NCBI GenBank assembly: GCA_937895955.1
Contig: CALAZI010000218.1
Location: forward strand, 1 to 22,532
DNA: 22,532 nt
Direction of reading: 5' to 3'
Source: an uncultured Alphaproteobacteria bacterium
GTDB lineage: Bacteria > Pseudomonadota > Alphaproteobacteria > Caulobacterales > Parvularculaceae
Below the pieces are notes generated by a model, which was given only the letters and a program-made list of their open reading frames with translations, made no database searches and was not told the origin of the DNA. The position numbers were made by a program, and so were the translations under genes. The stretch's first letter is position 1. The number at the start of each line of letters is the position of its first letter. This document shows, piece after piece, positions 8,187-16,164 of this stretch.

Positions 8187-8882
8187 GTGAAACGCATCGG
8201 TCTCATCGGCGGCGTCAGTCCCGAATCCACCGAAGTCTATGTTCGTCTATTGAACCAAGGCGCGCGCATGCGTCTTGGCGGGGAGCACTCGGCGAATTTT
8301 CTTGTCTTTCATCTCGATTACGGGGTGATGATTGGTCATTACCGCACACGGAACTGGCCGGCCTTTATCGATGAAGTCGTAAAAGCCGGCGCGGCGCTGA
8401 CGCGCGCCGGCGCCGACGCGCTGATGATCGGCTCCAATACGACGCACATCGCCGCCGGGAAGCTTGCGGAAACCGCAGGCGTTCGCGTCATTCATCTTCT
8501 AGACGCGCTCGCCGACGCGATGCGGCGCGCCGGCGTGCGCCGGCCGCTCCTGATCGGAACGGCGTTTACGATGTCCGGCGATTTCTATCGTTCGGCGCTC
8601 GCCGAGCGCTACAAGGGCGAAGTGTCGACTCCGACGGAGGAGGAACAGCGCTCCATTGAGCGGATCATTCTCGATGAGCTTTGCCATGGCGTCGTAAAAG
8701 AGGATTCGCGTCAGGCTCTTCTCGATGTCATCGGCGAGCATGGCGAGGCGGACGGCGTCATTCTCGGCTGCACGGAGCTGTGTCTCATTCTTTCGCAGAA
8801 CCATCTTGCGCTTCCTTTATTCGACACGACTGCGTTGCATGCGGAAGCCGGCTTGCGCTTCGCTTTCGGCGAGGACGTCTGA
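8187..8882 (+). CDS. Aspartate/glutamate racemase family protein with Ser at the first catalytic position
   Basis: A 231-residue member of the PLP-independent Asp/Glu racemase superfamily. Members interconvert L- and D-amino acids with two acid-base residues, usually Cys. The N-terminus has the family signature IGLIGGVSPESTEVYVRLLN. The second active-site motif is intact (ILGCTEL, C195). The first is SNTTH rather than CNTxH, so S83 replaces the usual Cys. In E. coli YgeA, as I recall, this position is Thr83 paired with Cys197, and that enzyme is an L-Asp/Glu racemase, so the substitution need not abolish activity. The start is a GTG three bases after the lemA stop, and the ribosome-binding site must lie inside the end of lemA. 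Translational coupling is likely. The substrate cannot be named from sequence. Confidence 0.85.
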   Translation: MKRIGLIGGVSPESTEVYVRLLNQGARMRLGGEHSANFLVFHLDYGVMIGHYRTRNWPAFIDEVVKAGAALTRAGADALMIGSNTTHIAAGKLAETAGVRVIHLLDALADAMRRAGVRRPLLIGTAFTMSGDFYRSALAERYKGEVSTPTEEEQRSIERIILDELCHGVVKEDSRQALLDVIGEHGEADGVILGCTELCLILSQNHLALPLFDTTALHAEAGLRFAFGEDV

Positions 8883-8885
8883 AAA

Positions 8886-9851
8886 ATGGGCGCCTACGGC
8901 CTGCAGACGCATATCTGGAACAATAATCTGAAATCCTTGCTGCTGCTCGCCGGATTTCCCGTGTTGCTGCTCGTGCTGATGTACGGCCTCAATGTCGGCT
9001 ATGTCGCAGTCGCCTATGACTTCTCGGATGTCGGCGAGGGGCTGCGGCTCGCGTTCGACAATATGAGCCGCACTTGGCCGTTCGCCTTCCTCGGCGCCGC
9101 CGTCTGGTTTGCGATCGCGTGGATGGCGCATCAGGCGCTTATCAACCTGTCGACGGGCGCGAAGCCCGTTACGCGCCAGGAGGCGCCCGATCTCTACAAC
9201 ATGCTCGAAAATCTCTGCATTTCGCGCGGGATCGCGATGCCGAAATTGCAGATTATCGACTCGCCGGCGCTGAACGCCTTCGCCAGCGGCCTTTCGGAGA
9301 AGAATTACGCGATCACCCTGACGCGCGGCATCATCGAGGCGCTTGACGAACGCGAGCTGGAAGCGGTGATGGCGCATGAGTTGACGCATATTCGCAACCG
9401 CGACGTTCGCCTGCTCATTATCGCGGTCATCTTCGTCGGCATTTTCTCATTTTTCGGCGAGATGGTGTTTCGCAACATGTTCCGTACGGGCGTGCGCATC
9501 GGCGGGCACACGCAAAGCCGAAAGGGCGACAGTCGGGGCGGCGGGGTTCTCATCCTCATCGCGATCGCGTTGATCGCGCTCGCTTACATTCTCGCCATGG
9601 TGATCCGGTTTTCGCTGTCGCAGAAGCGCGAATATCTCGCCGACGCCGGCGCCGTCGATCTCACTAAGAACCCTGACGGCATGATCTCGGCATTGAAAAA
9701 GATTTCCGGACTGTCGGCGATCGATGCGCCGGGCGAGGTCAGGCAGATGATGCTCGACAACACGGCGGAGTTCTCCGGCCTCTTCGCGACGCACCCCTCG
9801 ATCGAAAAGCGGATAGCCGCGCTTGAGGCTTATGCGGGCGGTCAATCGTAA
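8886..9851 (+). CDS. M48 family membrane metalloprotease, HtpX-like
   Basis: A zinc-dependent integral membrane endopeptidase of family M48, the group of HtpX, which degrades damaged membrane proteins. The zinc motif is HELTH at 164-168 (H164, H168, catalytic E165), and the third ligand is probably E249 in REYLADAGAV. Four membrane segments are apparent: about 17-35, 64-83, 173-192 and 219-243. This places the active site on the cytoplasmic side, as in HtpX. A glycine/arginine-rich loop (about 205-219) precedes the last TM. The C-terminal LFATHPSIEKRIAALE is a family-typical ending. At 321 residues it is slightly longer than HtpX (about 290). The ATG is three bases past the racemase stop. The last 10 bases overlap the end of the convergent dctM gene. 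Confidence 0.92.
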   Translation: MGAYGLQTHIWNNNLKSLLLLAGFPVLLLVLMYGLNVGYVAVAYDFSDVGEGLRLAFDNMSRTWPFAFLGAAVWFAIAWMAHQALINLSTGAKPVTRQEAPDLYNMLENLCISRGIAMPKLQIIDSPALNAFASGLSEKNYAITLTRGIIEALDERELEAVMAHELTHIRNRDVRLLIIAVIFVGIFSFFGEMVFRNMFRTGVRIGGHTQSRKGDSRGGGVLILIAIALIALAYILAMVIRFSLSQKREYLADAGAVDLTKNPDGMISALKKISGLSAIDAPGEVRQMMLDNTAEFSGLFATHPSIEKRIAALEAYAGGQS

Positions 9852-11458
9852 AGCCGGTCCGGCAACCAGGTCGCCAGCCCGGGCTCCAGCGCCAGAATAA
9901 CCAAGGCCAAAAGCTGTATCCCGATAAACGGGATGACGCCGCGATAGATGTCGATTGTCCGCACGGAAGGCGGCGCGACGCCGCGCAAATAGAACAATGC
10001 GAATCCGAAGGGAGGCGTCAGGAATGACGTTTGCAGATTGACGGCGATCATGACGCCGAGCCAGACCGGATCGACGCCCATTTTTAGAAGCACAGGCGCC
10101 ACAAGCGGCACGACCACCAGCGTGATCTCGATGAAGTCGAGAAAAAAGCCCAGGATAAACATGACGGCCATGACGCCGATCATCGCGCCGATGACGCCGC
10201 CCGGAAGCGCCGAGAGAGCGGCGTGCACGGTTTCTTCGCCGCCGAGCCCGCGAAAAACCAGAGAAAACATCGCCGCGCCGATCAAAATCGTGAAGACCAT
10301 GGTCGTTATGCGCGCTGTTTGATCCGCGATCGGGCGCAAGGACTTTTCGCGCGCGAGGGCGGCGGCGCTGGCGATCATGCCGAGAGGGATGACGGCGCAG
10401 AGCGCGATCGCAACCCAGATTGCGATGACTTCAAATCTCGCCGGCGCTTCGCGTCCGAGACGCAAATCCACAAGAGACGTGAGCGCGAGGATGCCGACAA
10501 TCGCCGCGGCGGACAGAAAGACAGCATTTCGTCCGGAAAAAAGCTTGCCTTTCGGCGCCAAACGAGAACCGGCGATCAGGAGCGCGCCGACGGCGCCGAC
10601 GCTCGCGGCTTCGGTCGGCGTCGCGACGCCGGCGAGAATGGAGCCCAACACCGCGACGATCAGCAGGAGCGGCGCCGGCAGCGTTTTCATCGCCGCGCGC
10701 CACACCTCCGCGCGGCTTCCAAGCTCCGCGGCTGGGATCGCCGGCGTTTTCTCGCCGTCGATCAGAGCGACGATAATCTGATAAGCGAGGTAAAGCCCAA
10801 CGAGCAGGAGCCCCGGAAAAAGCGCGCCTGCGAACAGATCGCCGACCGAAATCGTTTCCGGCGCGAAGGCGCCCATTTCGAGCTGCGCTTTCTGATAGGC
10901 GTTGGATATGACATCGCCGAGCAGAATGAGAACGATGGACGGCGGAATGATTTGGCCGAGCGTCCCGGCTGCGGCGATGGAGCCGGATGCGAAAGCGGGA
11001 TCGTAGCCGCGCCTCAGCATCGTCGGCAGGCTCAAGAGCCCCATCGTCACCACCGTTGCGCCGACAATGCCCGTTGAGGCGGCGAGAAGCGCGCCGACGA
11101 TCGTCACCGAAATTCCAAGTCCGCCGCGCATTGAGCCGAACAGCTTGGCCATTTCATCCAGAAGCTCTTCAGCGATCCTCGCCTTTTCCAGGATGACGCC
11201 CATCAGAATGAACATCGGCACCGCTATCAGCGTCGCATTGGTGACGGCGCCGTAGATGCGTTGGGGAAGCGGGCGAATGTAGCCTATGTCGAAAACGCCG
11301 AATGAAAGGCCCAGAAAAGCGAATATGAGCGCCGTGCCGGCGAGGCTGAACGCAACCGGATAGCCGGCGAGGATGAAAGCGCAAAGCGTGACGATCATGG
11401 CGACGTCAAGCCAGGGCGCGACGCCGCACAAACACAGATCGCCGCCGAAGAGATCCAT
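9842..11458 (-). CDS. TRAP transporter large permease (DctM/TakM-like)
   Basis: The large membrane subunit of a tripartite ATP-independent periplasmic transporter. It carries the substrate handed over by the binding protein, driven by a sodium gradient. Family blocks include AGYPVAFSLAGTALIFAFLG near the N-terminus, the TLGQIIPPSIVLILLGDVIS loop, GVATPTEAASVGAVGALL, FLDFIEITLVVVPLVAPVL and the C-terminal FLTPPFGFALFYLRGVAPP, typical of the mannitol/chloroaromatic-type subgroup. At 538 residues it is about 100 longer than the classic 425-residue DctM. The extra length follows the ATPTEAAS block and includes about two more hydrophobic segments (residues about 305-325 and 345-370). The ATG is three bases after the dctQ stop, and an AAGGAG lies within the end of dctQ. 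Confidence 0.93.
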   Translation of the reverse strand: MDLFGGDLCLCGVAPWLDVAMIVTLCAFILAGYPVAFSLAGTALIFAFLGLSFGVFDIGYIRPLPQRIYGAVTNATLIAVPMFILMGVILEKARIAEELLDEMAKLFGSMRGGLGISVTIVGALLAASTGIVGATVVTMGLLSLPTMLRRGYDPAFASGSIAAAGTLGQIIPPSIVLILLGDVISNAYQKAQLEMGAFAPETISVGDLFAGALFPGLLLVGLYLAYQIIVALIDGEKTPAIPAAELGSRAEVWRAAMKTLPAPLLLIVAVLGSILAGVATPTEAASVGAVGALLIAGSRLAPKGKLFSGRNAVFLSAAAIVGILALTSLVDLRLGREAPARFEVIAIWVAIALCAVIPLGMIASAAALAREKSLRPIADQTARITTMVFTILIGAAMFSLVFRGLGGEETVHAALSALPGGVIGAMIGVMAVMFILGFFLDFIEITLVVVPLVAPVLLKMGVDPVWLGVMIAVNLQTSFLTPPFGFALFYLRGVAPPSVRTIDIYRGVIPFIGIQLLALVILALEPGLATWLPDRLYD

Positions 11459-11461
11459 CGC

Positions 11462-12241
11462 CTAGTCGCTCCTTGACTTCAGCGTTTCGGCGGCGCGCGC
11501 GGCAAGGACGAAGCCGGCGAGGGCGAGGAGCGTCAGATAGACGGCGATGAGCGTTTTTAGAAAATAGACCCCGTTGATGCCGGACTGCTCCATTGAGCCT
11601 TCGCGCACCGCCCAGGCGTTCGCGACATAGGGGGCTGTCGCCCAAAGCGCGATGAGACAAAAGGGAAAAAGGAAAACATAGGTTCCGGCGAAGTCGATGA
11701 AGGCTTTCCGGCGCGGACGCGCATCGCGGTAGAAAATGTCGACGCGCACATGATCGTCGGTCAGCAGCGCGTAACCGCCCGCCAGAAGGAAAACAGCGCC
11801 GTGCATATAGGTGACGCTTTCCTGCATTGCGATGAAATTCACGCCGAAAGCATATCGCAATATGACGATCGCGAATTGAACCGCAGCCATAATGAGAACG
11901 AGATGCAGGGACAGCCGGCCGATCCGCCGGACGAGAGTTTCAATGACGCCTGACAGTCGTCGGTTGACGGCGCTCGCGCCAGCCGAATAGACGAGCGCGC
12001 CGCCGATAACGGCGCCGCCGATCATGGATAGCGCGAGGCCTAGCGAGAAAACCGGCGGCCGCAAGTCCGCGGCGAGCGCAGAGAACAAAACGGCCCCTCC
12101 GACGATCGCGCCGAAAGCGAAGAACCACAACAACGCGGCCGCAGATCTTGTTTTGCCTAACGAGGCGATAGGCAGCAGCATCAACGGAAACAAGACGCCC
12201 GCCGCGATCCAAATCAAGATGTCCCCAATGATCGTCAGCAT
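11462..12241 (-). CDS. TRAP transporter small permease (DctQ-like) with extra N-terminal membrane domain
   Basis: The small membrane subunit of the TRAP transporter. The DctQ core lies in about residues 98-252, with four TM segments, QESVTYMHGAVFLLAGGYAL, and the marker RVDIFYRD. The protein is 259 residues, while usual DctQ proteins are about 160-180. The excess is an N-terminal domain of about 95 residues with three predicted TM helices (about 5-27, 35-58, 65-88), which I do not recognise. The start is the first ATG, three bases after the dctP stop, and the extension is hydrophobic and in frame from that start, so it is not an over-called start. The gene lies between dctP and dctM, the normal order for this transporter type. 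Confidence 0.9.
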   Translation of the reverse strand: MLTIIGDILIWIAAGVLFPLMLLPIASLGKTRSAAALLWFFAFGAIVGGAVLFSALAADLRPPVFSLGLALSMIGGAVIGGALVYSAGASAVNRRLSGVIETLVRRIGRLSLHLVLIMAAVQFAIVILRYAFGVNFIAMQESVTYMHGAVFLLAGGYALLTDDHVRVDIFYRDARPRRKAFIDFAGTYVFLFPFCLIALWATAPYVANAWAVREGSMEQSGINGVYFLKTLIAVYLTLLALAGFVLAARAAETLKSRSD

Positions 12242-12244
12242 TGA

Positions 12245-13357
12245 TCAGAAGGAAAACGCCGTGCGGCGAGCCTGCATGAACGCCTCGTCGGAAATCTCGC
12301 TCCATTTCTGGGTTTTTAGAAGAGCCTGCTTATAGCTCTCAAAGACGCGCCGCGTGATGGAGTCGCTGGCGGCGGCTTCTTCCAGGACGACTTTCGATTC
12401 GCGCGCCAGGGCGTTGACGACGTCATCCGGGAAGCGGCGGACCTCGACGCCGTGATCATTGACGAGCTGCTCCAGCGCGACTCCATTGTAATGCGTAAAT
12501 TGCGCCAGGCATAAATGATTGGCTTGCCGGCACGCCGCCGCGACGATGGCTTGTTCCTGGGGCGTAAAGGAGTTCCAGACGTTCAGATTGATTCCGGCTG
12601 CGATTTGCGCCCCCGGCTCATGAAAGCCGGGCCAATAATAATATTTCGCTTCGCGATAAAATCCGAAAGCGAGATCGTTCCAGGGCCCGACCCATTCGGC
12701 GCCGTCGATCGCGCCTGATTGCAGCGCTGAGTAGATCTCGCCGCCGGCGAGCGCGACAGCCGACGCCCCGATCCGCCGCAAAACCTCGCCGCCCATGCCG
12801 GGCATGCGCACCTTGAGCCCGCGAATGTCTTCAAGCGAGTTGATCGGCCGCTTGAACCATCCGCCAAGCTGATGGCCGGTGTTGCCGGCTATGAACGGCT
12901 TGATGTTGAAATTCGCGGAAAGCTCATCCCACAATTCCTGCCCGCCGCCATATTCCGTCCATCCCATGATTTCTGACGCGGTCATGCCGAACGGAACGGC
13001 GGTGAAAAAGGGAAAAGCCTTCGATTTTCCCGCCCAGTAATATTCGGCGCCGTGATACATGTCGGCCGAACCGTTGGAGACGGCGTCGAAACTGTCGAAT
13101 GCGCCGACGAGTTCGCCGGCGGAAAATACGCGGACGCGAATGGCGCCGCCGGACATTTCGGCGATGAAGCGCGCAACGTTCGACGCCGCTTCGCCGAGGC
13201 CCGGGAAATCCTTCGGCCATGTCGTCACCATGCGCAGCTCGCGCTCTCGAAAGGCGCCGCCCGTGACCGGCAAACCTTCCGGCGCGCCGCAATCGCAGCC
13301 CGCGGCGAGTCCCGCGCCGCCGGCGACAAGCAGATTTCGTCGATTGATAAGGCTCAT
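12245..13357 (-). CDS. TRAP transporter substrate-binding protein, TakP-like (2-oxoacid type)
   Basis: The extracytoplasmic binding protein that delivers substrate to DctQ/DctM. The best resemblance I recall is Rhodobacter TakP, which binds 2-oxoacids such as pyruvate. Shared blocks are VFSAGELV (77-84), GNTGHQLGGWF (158-168), LKVRMPG (181-187, with R184) and AIDGAEWVGPWND (216-228). The length, 370, is normal. The N-terminus NRRNLLVAGGAGLAAGC has twin arginines (R6, R7) and a cysteine (C21) after LAAG, so it may be Tat-exported, lipidated, or both. The -3 residue is Ala rather than Leu, so the lipobox is weak. It is the first gene of dctP-dctQ-dctM, 60 bases after bpt on the same strand. Substrate is inferred from similarity; aromatic or other carboxylates are possible. 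Confidence 0.9.
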   Translation of the reverse strand: MSLINRRNLLVAGGAGLAAGCDCGAPEGLPVTGGAFRERELRMVTTWPKDFPGLGEAASNVARFIAEMSGGAIRVRVFSAGELVGAFDSFDAVSNGSADMYHGAEYYWAGKSKAFPFFTAVPFGMTASEIMGWTEYGGGQELWDELSANFNIKPFIAGNTGHQLGGWFKRPINSLEDIRGLKVRMPGMGGEVLRRIGASAVALAGGEIYSALQSGAIDGAEWVGPWNDLAFGFYREAKYYYWPGFHEPGAQIAAGINLNVWNSFTPQEQAIVAAACRQANHLCLAQFTHYNGVALEQLVNDHGVEVRRFPDDVVNALARESKVVLEEAAASDSITRRVFESYKQALLKTQKWSEISDEAFMQARRTAFSF

Positions 13358-13417
13358 TGCCCGACTTCGTTCCCGCCTGACATCCCAAGCGTGAAGAATG
13401 GACTGAGCCGGAAAGGA

Positions 13418-14176
13418 TTAAAAGTCTTCCGAAGACATCGGCGTCCAACCGCCGGCGGTCAGGCGCTCAAGCGGCTGGTATGATTTCTTGTAGCCCATCT
13501 TCTCCGAGCCATCGACCCAATAGCCGAGATAGACATAGGAAAGGCCCAGCTCGCGCGCGAGCGCGACATGATCGAGGATCATGTAAGCGCCAAGGCTTCG
13601 CGACGCCTCGTCCGGCTCGAAAAAGGAGTAGACCATTGAAAGGCCGTCATTCAGACGATCGGTAAGGGCGCAGGCGAGCAAGGCGTCACGCCCGTTTGAA
13701 TCGCGCCCCCAATATTCAATGAGGATAGTGTCAACAGCCGTTTCCTCGACCATCGATGCGTAGTCGAGCACGGTCATTTCCGCCATTCCGCCGTCATGAT
13801 GGCGCTGATCAAGATAGGCGCGCAAAATTGAGAACTGATCCGAAGTCGCCTTCGGCGCCCGGATCCGGCGTTCCAGATCCCTGTTGCGGTTAATCGTGCG
13901 TCGGCGCGACCGGGTCAATTCGAACGCTCCGGCGACGATGCGGACCGGCGTGCAGGCGCGGCATCCGTCGCAGGCGGGCATGTAGATGATATTCTGCGAC
14001 CGGCGAAACCCGCGCTTTGACAGCAGCGCGTTTACGGTCGGCGCCGCCGGGCCGCCGAGATAGGAGAACACTTTGCGTTCCATCCGGCCGCGCAAATACG
14101 GGCAGGGCGACGGGGCGGTGATATAAAAATCGCCGCCGTCAAGGCCAAGCTGGCGAGAAATGTCTTCGTTGCGCAT
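13418..14176 (-). CDS. bpt: Aspartate/glutamate leucyltransferase (N-end rule, Bpt/Ate-like)
   Basis: Transfers leucine from Leu-tRNA to proteins with N-terminal Asp or Glu, marking them for ClpS-ClpAP degradation. It was formerly annotated as an arginyl-tRNA-protein transferase. The 252 residues match the bacterial family. Landmarks are CPYLRGRMERKVFSYL (with C25), the cysteine cluster CDGCRAC (C69, C72, C75) followed by TPVRI, and the C-terminal GNAT-like part with SMVYSFFEPDEASRSLGAYM (about 180-199). The ending YLGYWVDGSEKMGYKKSY (about 216-233) is also conserved. An AGGA lies eight bases before the ATG. A promoter-like pair with an inverted repeat lies just upstream. The TRAP genes follow on the same strand. 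Confidence 0.95.
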   Translation of the reverse strand: MRNEDISRQLGLDGGDFYITAPSPCPYLRGRMERKVFSYLGGPAAPTVNALLSKRGFRRSQNIIYMPACDGCRACTPVRIVAGAFELTRSRRRTINRNRDLERRIRAPKATSDQFSILRAYLDQRHHDGGMAEMTVLDYASMVEETAVDTILIEYWGRDSNGRDALLACALTDRLNDGLSMVYSFFEPDEASRSLGAYMILDHVALARELGLSYVYLGYWVDGSEKMGYKKSYQPLERLTAGGWTPMSSEDF

Positions 14177-14188
14177 TCGCCCATCCTA

Positions 14189-14203
14189 CTAAGAGAATCT
14201 TAG
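14189..14203. repeat. Inverted repeat over the candidate bpt -10 region
   Basis: CTAAGA-GAA-TCTTAG is a perfect six-base inverted repeat with a three-base spacer, 12 bases upstream of the bpt ATG. It overlaps the candidate -10 and the start of the transcript, so it could be an operator or a small 5' hairpin beside the ribosome-binding site. Confidence 0.5.
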
Positions 14204-14225
14204 CGGTCGATTTACGAACCGGCAA
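14197..14225 (-). promoter_or_regulatory. Candidate promoter of bpt (and possibly dctPQM)
   Basis: On the minus strand TTGCCG (14225-14220) and TAAGAT (14202-14197) are 17 bases apart, with the predicted transcript starting about 14 bases before the ATG. The -10 matches consensus in four of six bases. Confidence 0.4.
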
Positions 14226-14277
14226 CGCCTTGAGATTCAATGGGTTGCGATGTGTGCCAAAATTGACTCACTCGCCG

Positions 14278-16164
14278 TCAAAGCAGCCCTGCGGCGGCGA
14301 AATAGATCGGCGCGGCGATGGTGTAGGCGATCCAGATGACGATGATGAGCGGCACGCCGACCCTGACGAAATCGCTGAATTTGTAATGCCCGGGCGTCAT
14401 GACCAGAAGATTTGTCTGGTATGCGATCGGGGTCGCGAATGAGCAATTGGCGGCGTAGATGATCGTCAGCACCAATATGTGCGGGTCGATGCCGGCGGTC
14501 TCCGCTGCGTTCACGGCGATCGGCGTGAACAGAACGACTGTAGCATTGTTGGAGAGGACGTTTGTGATTGCTGCGCATAAAATAAAGAACGCGGACATCA
14601 AAACCGCAGGCCCAAAGGGCGCGGCGGCTGAGGCGAACAAATCGCCGATCAGTTTCGCGCCGCCCGTCTCCTGCAAGGCGACGCCCATGGCGAGCGATGC
14701 GCCGATAAGGAGATAGATGCGCCGATCTATGGTTCGCGCCGCTTGCCTGATATTCAGACAGCCAAGGCCGATAATGCCGGCGGCGCCGGCGGTCGCCGCC
14801 ACCGCGATCGGCAACACGCCCGTCGCCGTAGCGGCGATGACCAGTAGGAAGACGAGCATTGACAGGCGGGCGTTCCTGCCATGCGGCAACCCCTCCATCG
14901 ATCGCTCCATCAACACGATATCCCGATCGGCGCGGAGCGCCCGCAGATCGTTGATGTCGCCGAGAATGAGCAGAACGTCGCCGGTTTCAAGCCGTATCCG
15001 GTTCATCTGCGTTCTGAGCATCCGGCTCCGCCGCTCAACGCCGAGAATGACGCAATTTGTCTGATAGTGAAAACCTATCTGACCGATGGTCTGGCCCGTC
15101 ATCCGAGAGCCCGGCGCAATGATCGCCTCTACGATGTTTAGTTGCGCGCGCTGTCCCGGCGCGTCCTCATCGCCAAGGCTTGTCTCGGCGATGACGCCTT
15201 CAAGGACTTCAGGTTTCGTTTTGAGAAGATTTGTCAGAGCAGCGCGCGTCGCAGCGATGATGACGACATCGCCCAGCTTGAACCGGAAATCCTCGAACGG
15301 CGGGAGAATGGCTTCCTCGCGGCGCTGGACCATTCTGACGGTGACGTCGGGCAGATCGGGGAAAAGGCCGGCGACGGGCCCGACGCCGATCAGGGGATTG
15401 CCTCGGCCGATTTCGATCTGGGCGATGAATTGCTTGCCTTCGCGATCAGCCATTTGATCGCCGCCAGGCGCCGCATGATGAGGGAGAACGCGGCGGCCGT
15501 AGGTTGCGAGAAAAAGAACGCCGACGCCGGCCAGAAAGAGCCCCATGGGCGTAAGCTCGAAAAAGCCGATTTCGCCGCCCGGAACGGTCGACCGATAGGA
15601 TTGCGCGGCGAGCAGGTTTGTCGACGAGCCGATGATCGTCGTCATGCCGCCGAAAATCGACACGAACGAAAGCGGAATCATAACCCGCGACGGAGCGATC
15701 TTCGCCTGCGCGGCCATCGCGGCGATAATCGGGATGAACATGACGACGACGGGCGTGTTGTTCAGAAAAGCGCTGACGATCATGACGATCAGAAAAACCG
15801 CGACTGTCGTCAGCAACGGCTGCTTTTCCTGAAAGGACAGCAGCTGCTTTGTCGGATGTTCAAAGGCGCCGGACTGGAACATCGCCTGGCCGATAACGAG
15901 CAATCCCATAATGGCGAACAGGGCGGGACTGGCGAATCCGCGCAACAGAACTTCAGGGGTGAGTGTCTCGCCGGTCGTCGCCCCCCTCAGCGGAGCGAAA
16001 GCGAAAAGAACGAGCAGCGCGACGAGGGAGCCCAGCGACACCATTTCGAGGGAAAACCGGTCAAGGCTGAACGCGATGACGGTGAAAAGGATGATCGAGA
16101 GCGCAGCCCACATTTGCCATGGATGCGCCGTGACGAAAGCGAGGGCGCTGTCGGCCATGCTCAT
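14278..16164 (-). CDS. SLC13/DASS-type permease with two RCK_C (TrkA-C) domains
   Basis: A 628-residue inner-membrane transporter of the SLC13-like anion/dicarboxylate group. It has two membrane halves, each with an Asn-rich re-entrant motif (NNTPVVVMFIP at about 135-145, NNATVVLFTPIA at about 539-550). The first substrate/sodium motif is IIGSSTN (177-183). The second is ATPIAYQTNLL (577-587), whose QTN form is usual in this subgroup. Between the halves sit two cytoplasmic RCK_C domains (about 236-325 and 338-421), which in related proteins sense ligands or regulate transport. The substrate could be a dicarboxylate, sulfate or another anion. Sequence does not decide. The first ATG has an AGGA eight bases upstream. 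A second in-frame ATG is two codons on. Downstream, bpt follows after about 100 bases. Confidence 0.92.
   Translation of the reverse strand: MSMADSALAFVTAHPWQMWAALSIILFTVIAFSLDRFSLEMVSLGSLVALLVLFAFAPLRGATTGETLTPEVLLRGFASPALFAIMGLLVIGQAMFQSGAFEHPTKQLLSFQEKQPLLTTVAVFLIVMIVSAFLNNTPVVVMFIPIIAAMAAQAKIAPSRVMIPLSFVSIFGGMTTIIGSSTNLLAAQSYRSTVPGGEIGFFELTPMGLFLAGVGVLFLATYGRRVLPHHAAPGGDQMADREGKQFIAQIEIGRGNPLIGVGPVAGLFPDLPDVTVRMVQRREEAILPPFEDFRFKLGDVVIIAATRAALTNLLKTKPEVLEGVIAETSLGDEDAPGQRAQLNIVEAIIAPGSRMTGQTIGQIGFHYQTNCVILGVERRSRMLRTQMNRIRLETGDVLLILGDINDLRALRADRDIVLMERSMEGLPHGRNARLSMLVFLLVIAATATGVLPIAVAATAGAAGIIGLGCLNIRQAARTIDRRIYLLIGASLAMGVALQETGGAKLIGDLFASAAAPFGPAVLMSAFFILCAAITNVLSNNATVVLFTPIAVNAAETAGIDPHILVLTIIYAANCSFATPIAYQTNLLVMTPGHYKFSDFVRVGVPLIIVIWIAYTIAAPIYFAAAGLL

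Noticed and set aside
10223..11077. A 284-codon open frame opposite dctM
   Set aside because: Charged low-complexity translation with no domain, wholly antisense to a convincing TRAP permease.
14577..14587. Possible loss of the second SNT motif in the SLC13 permease
   Set aside because: The second motif reads QTN, which I recall as the usual form in the RCK_C-containing subgroup, so it is not a defect. In the protein it lies at residues 583-585.
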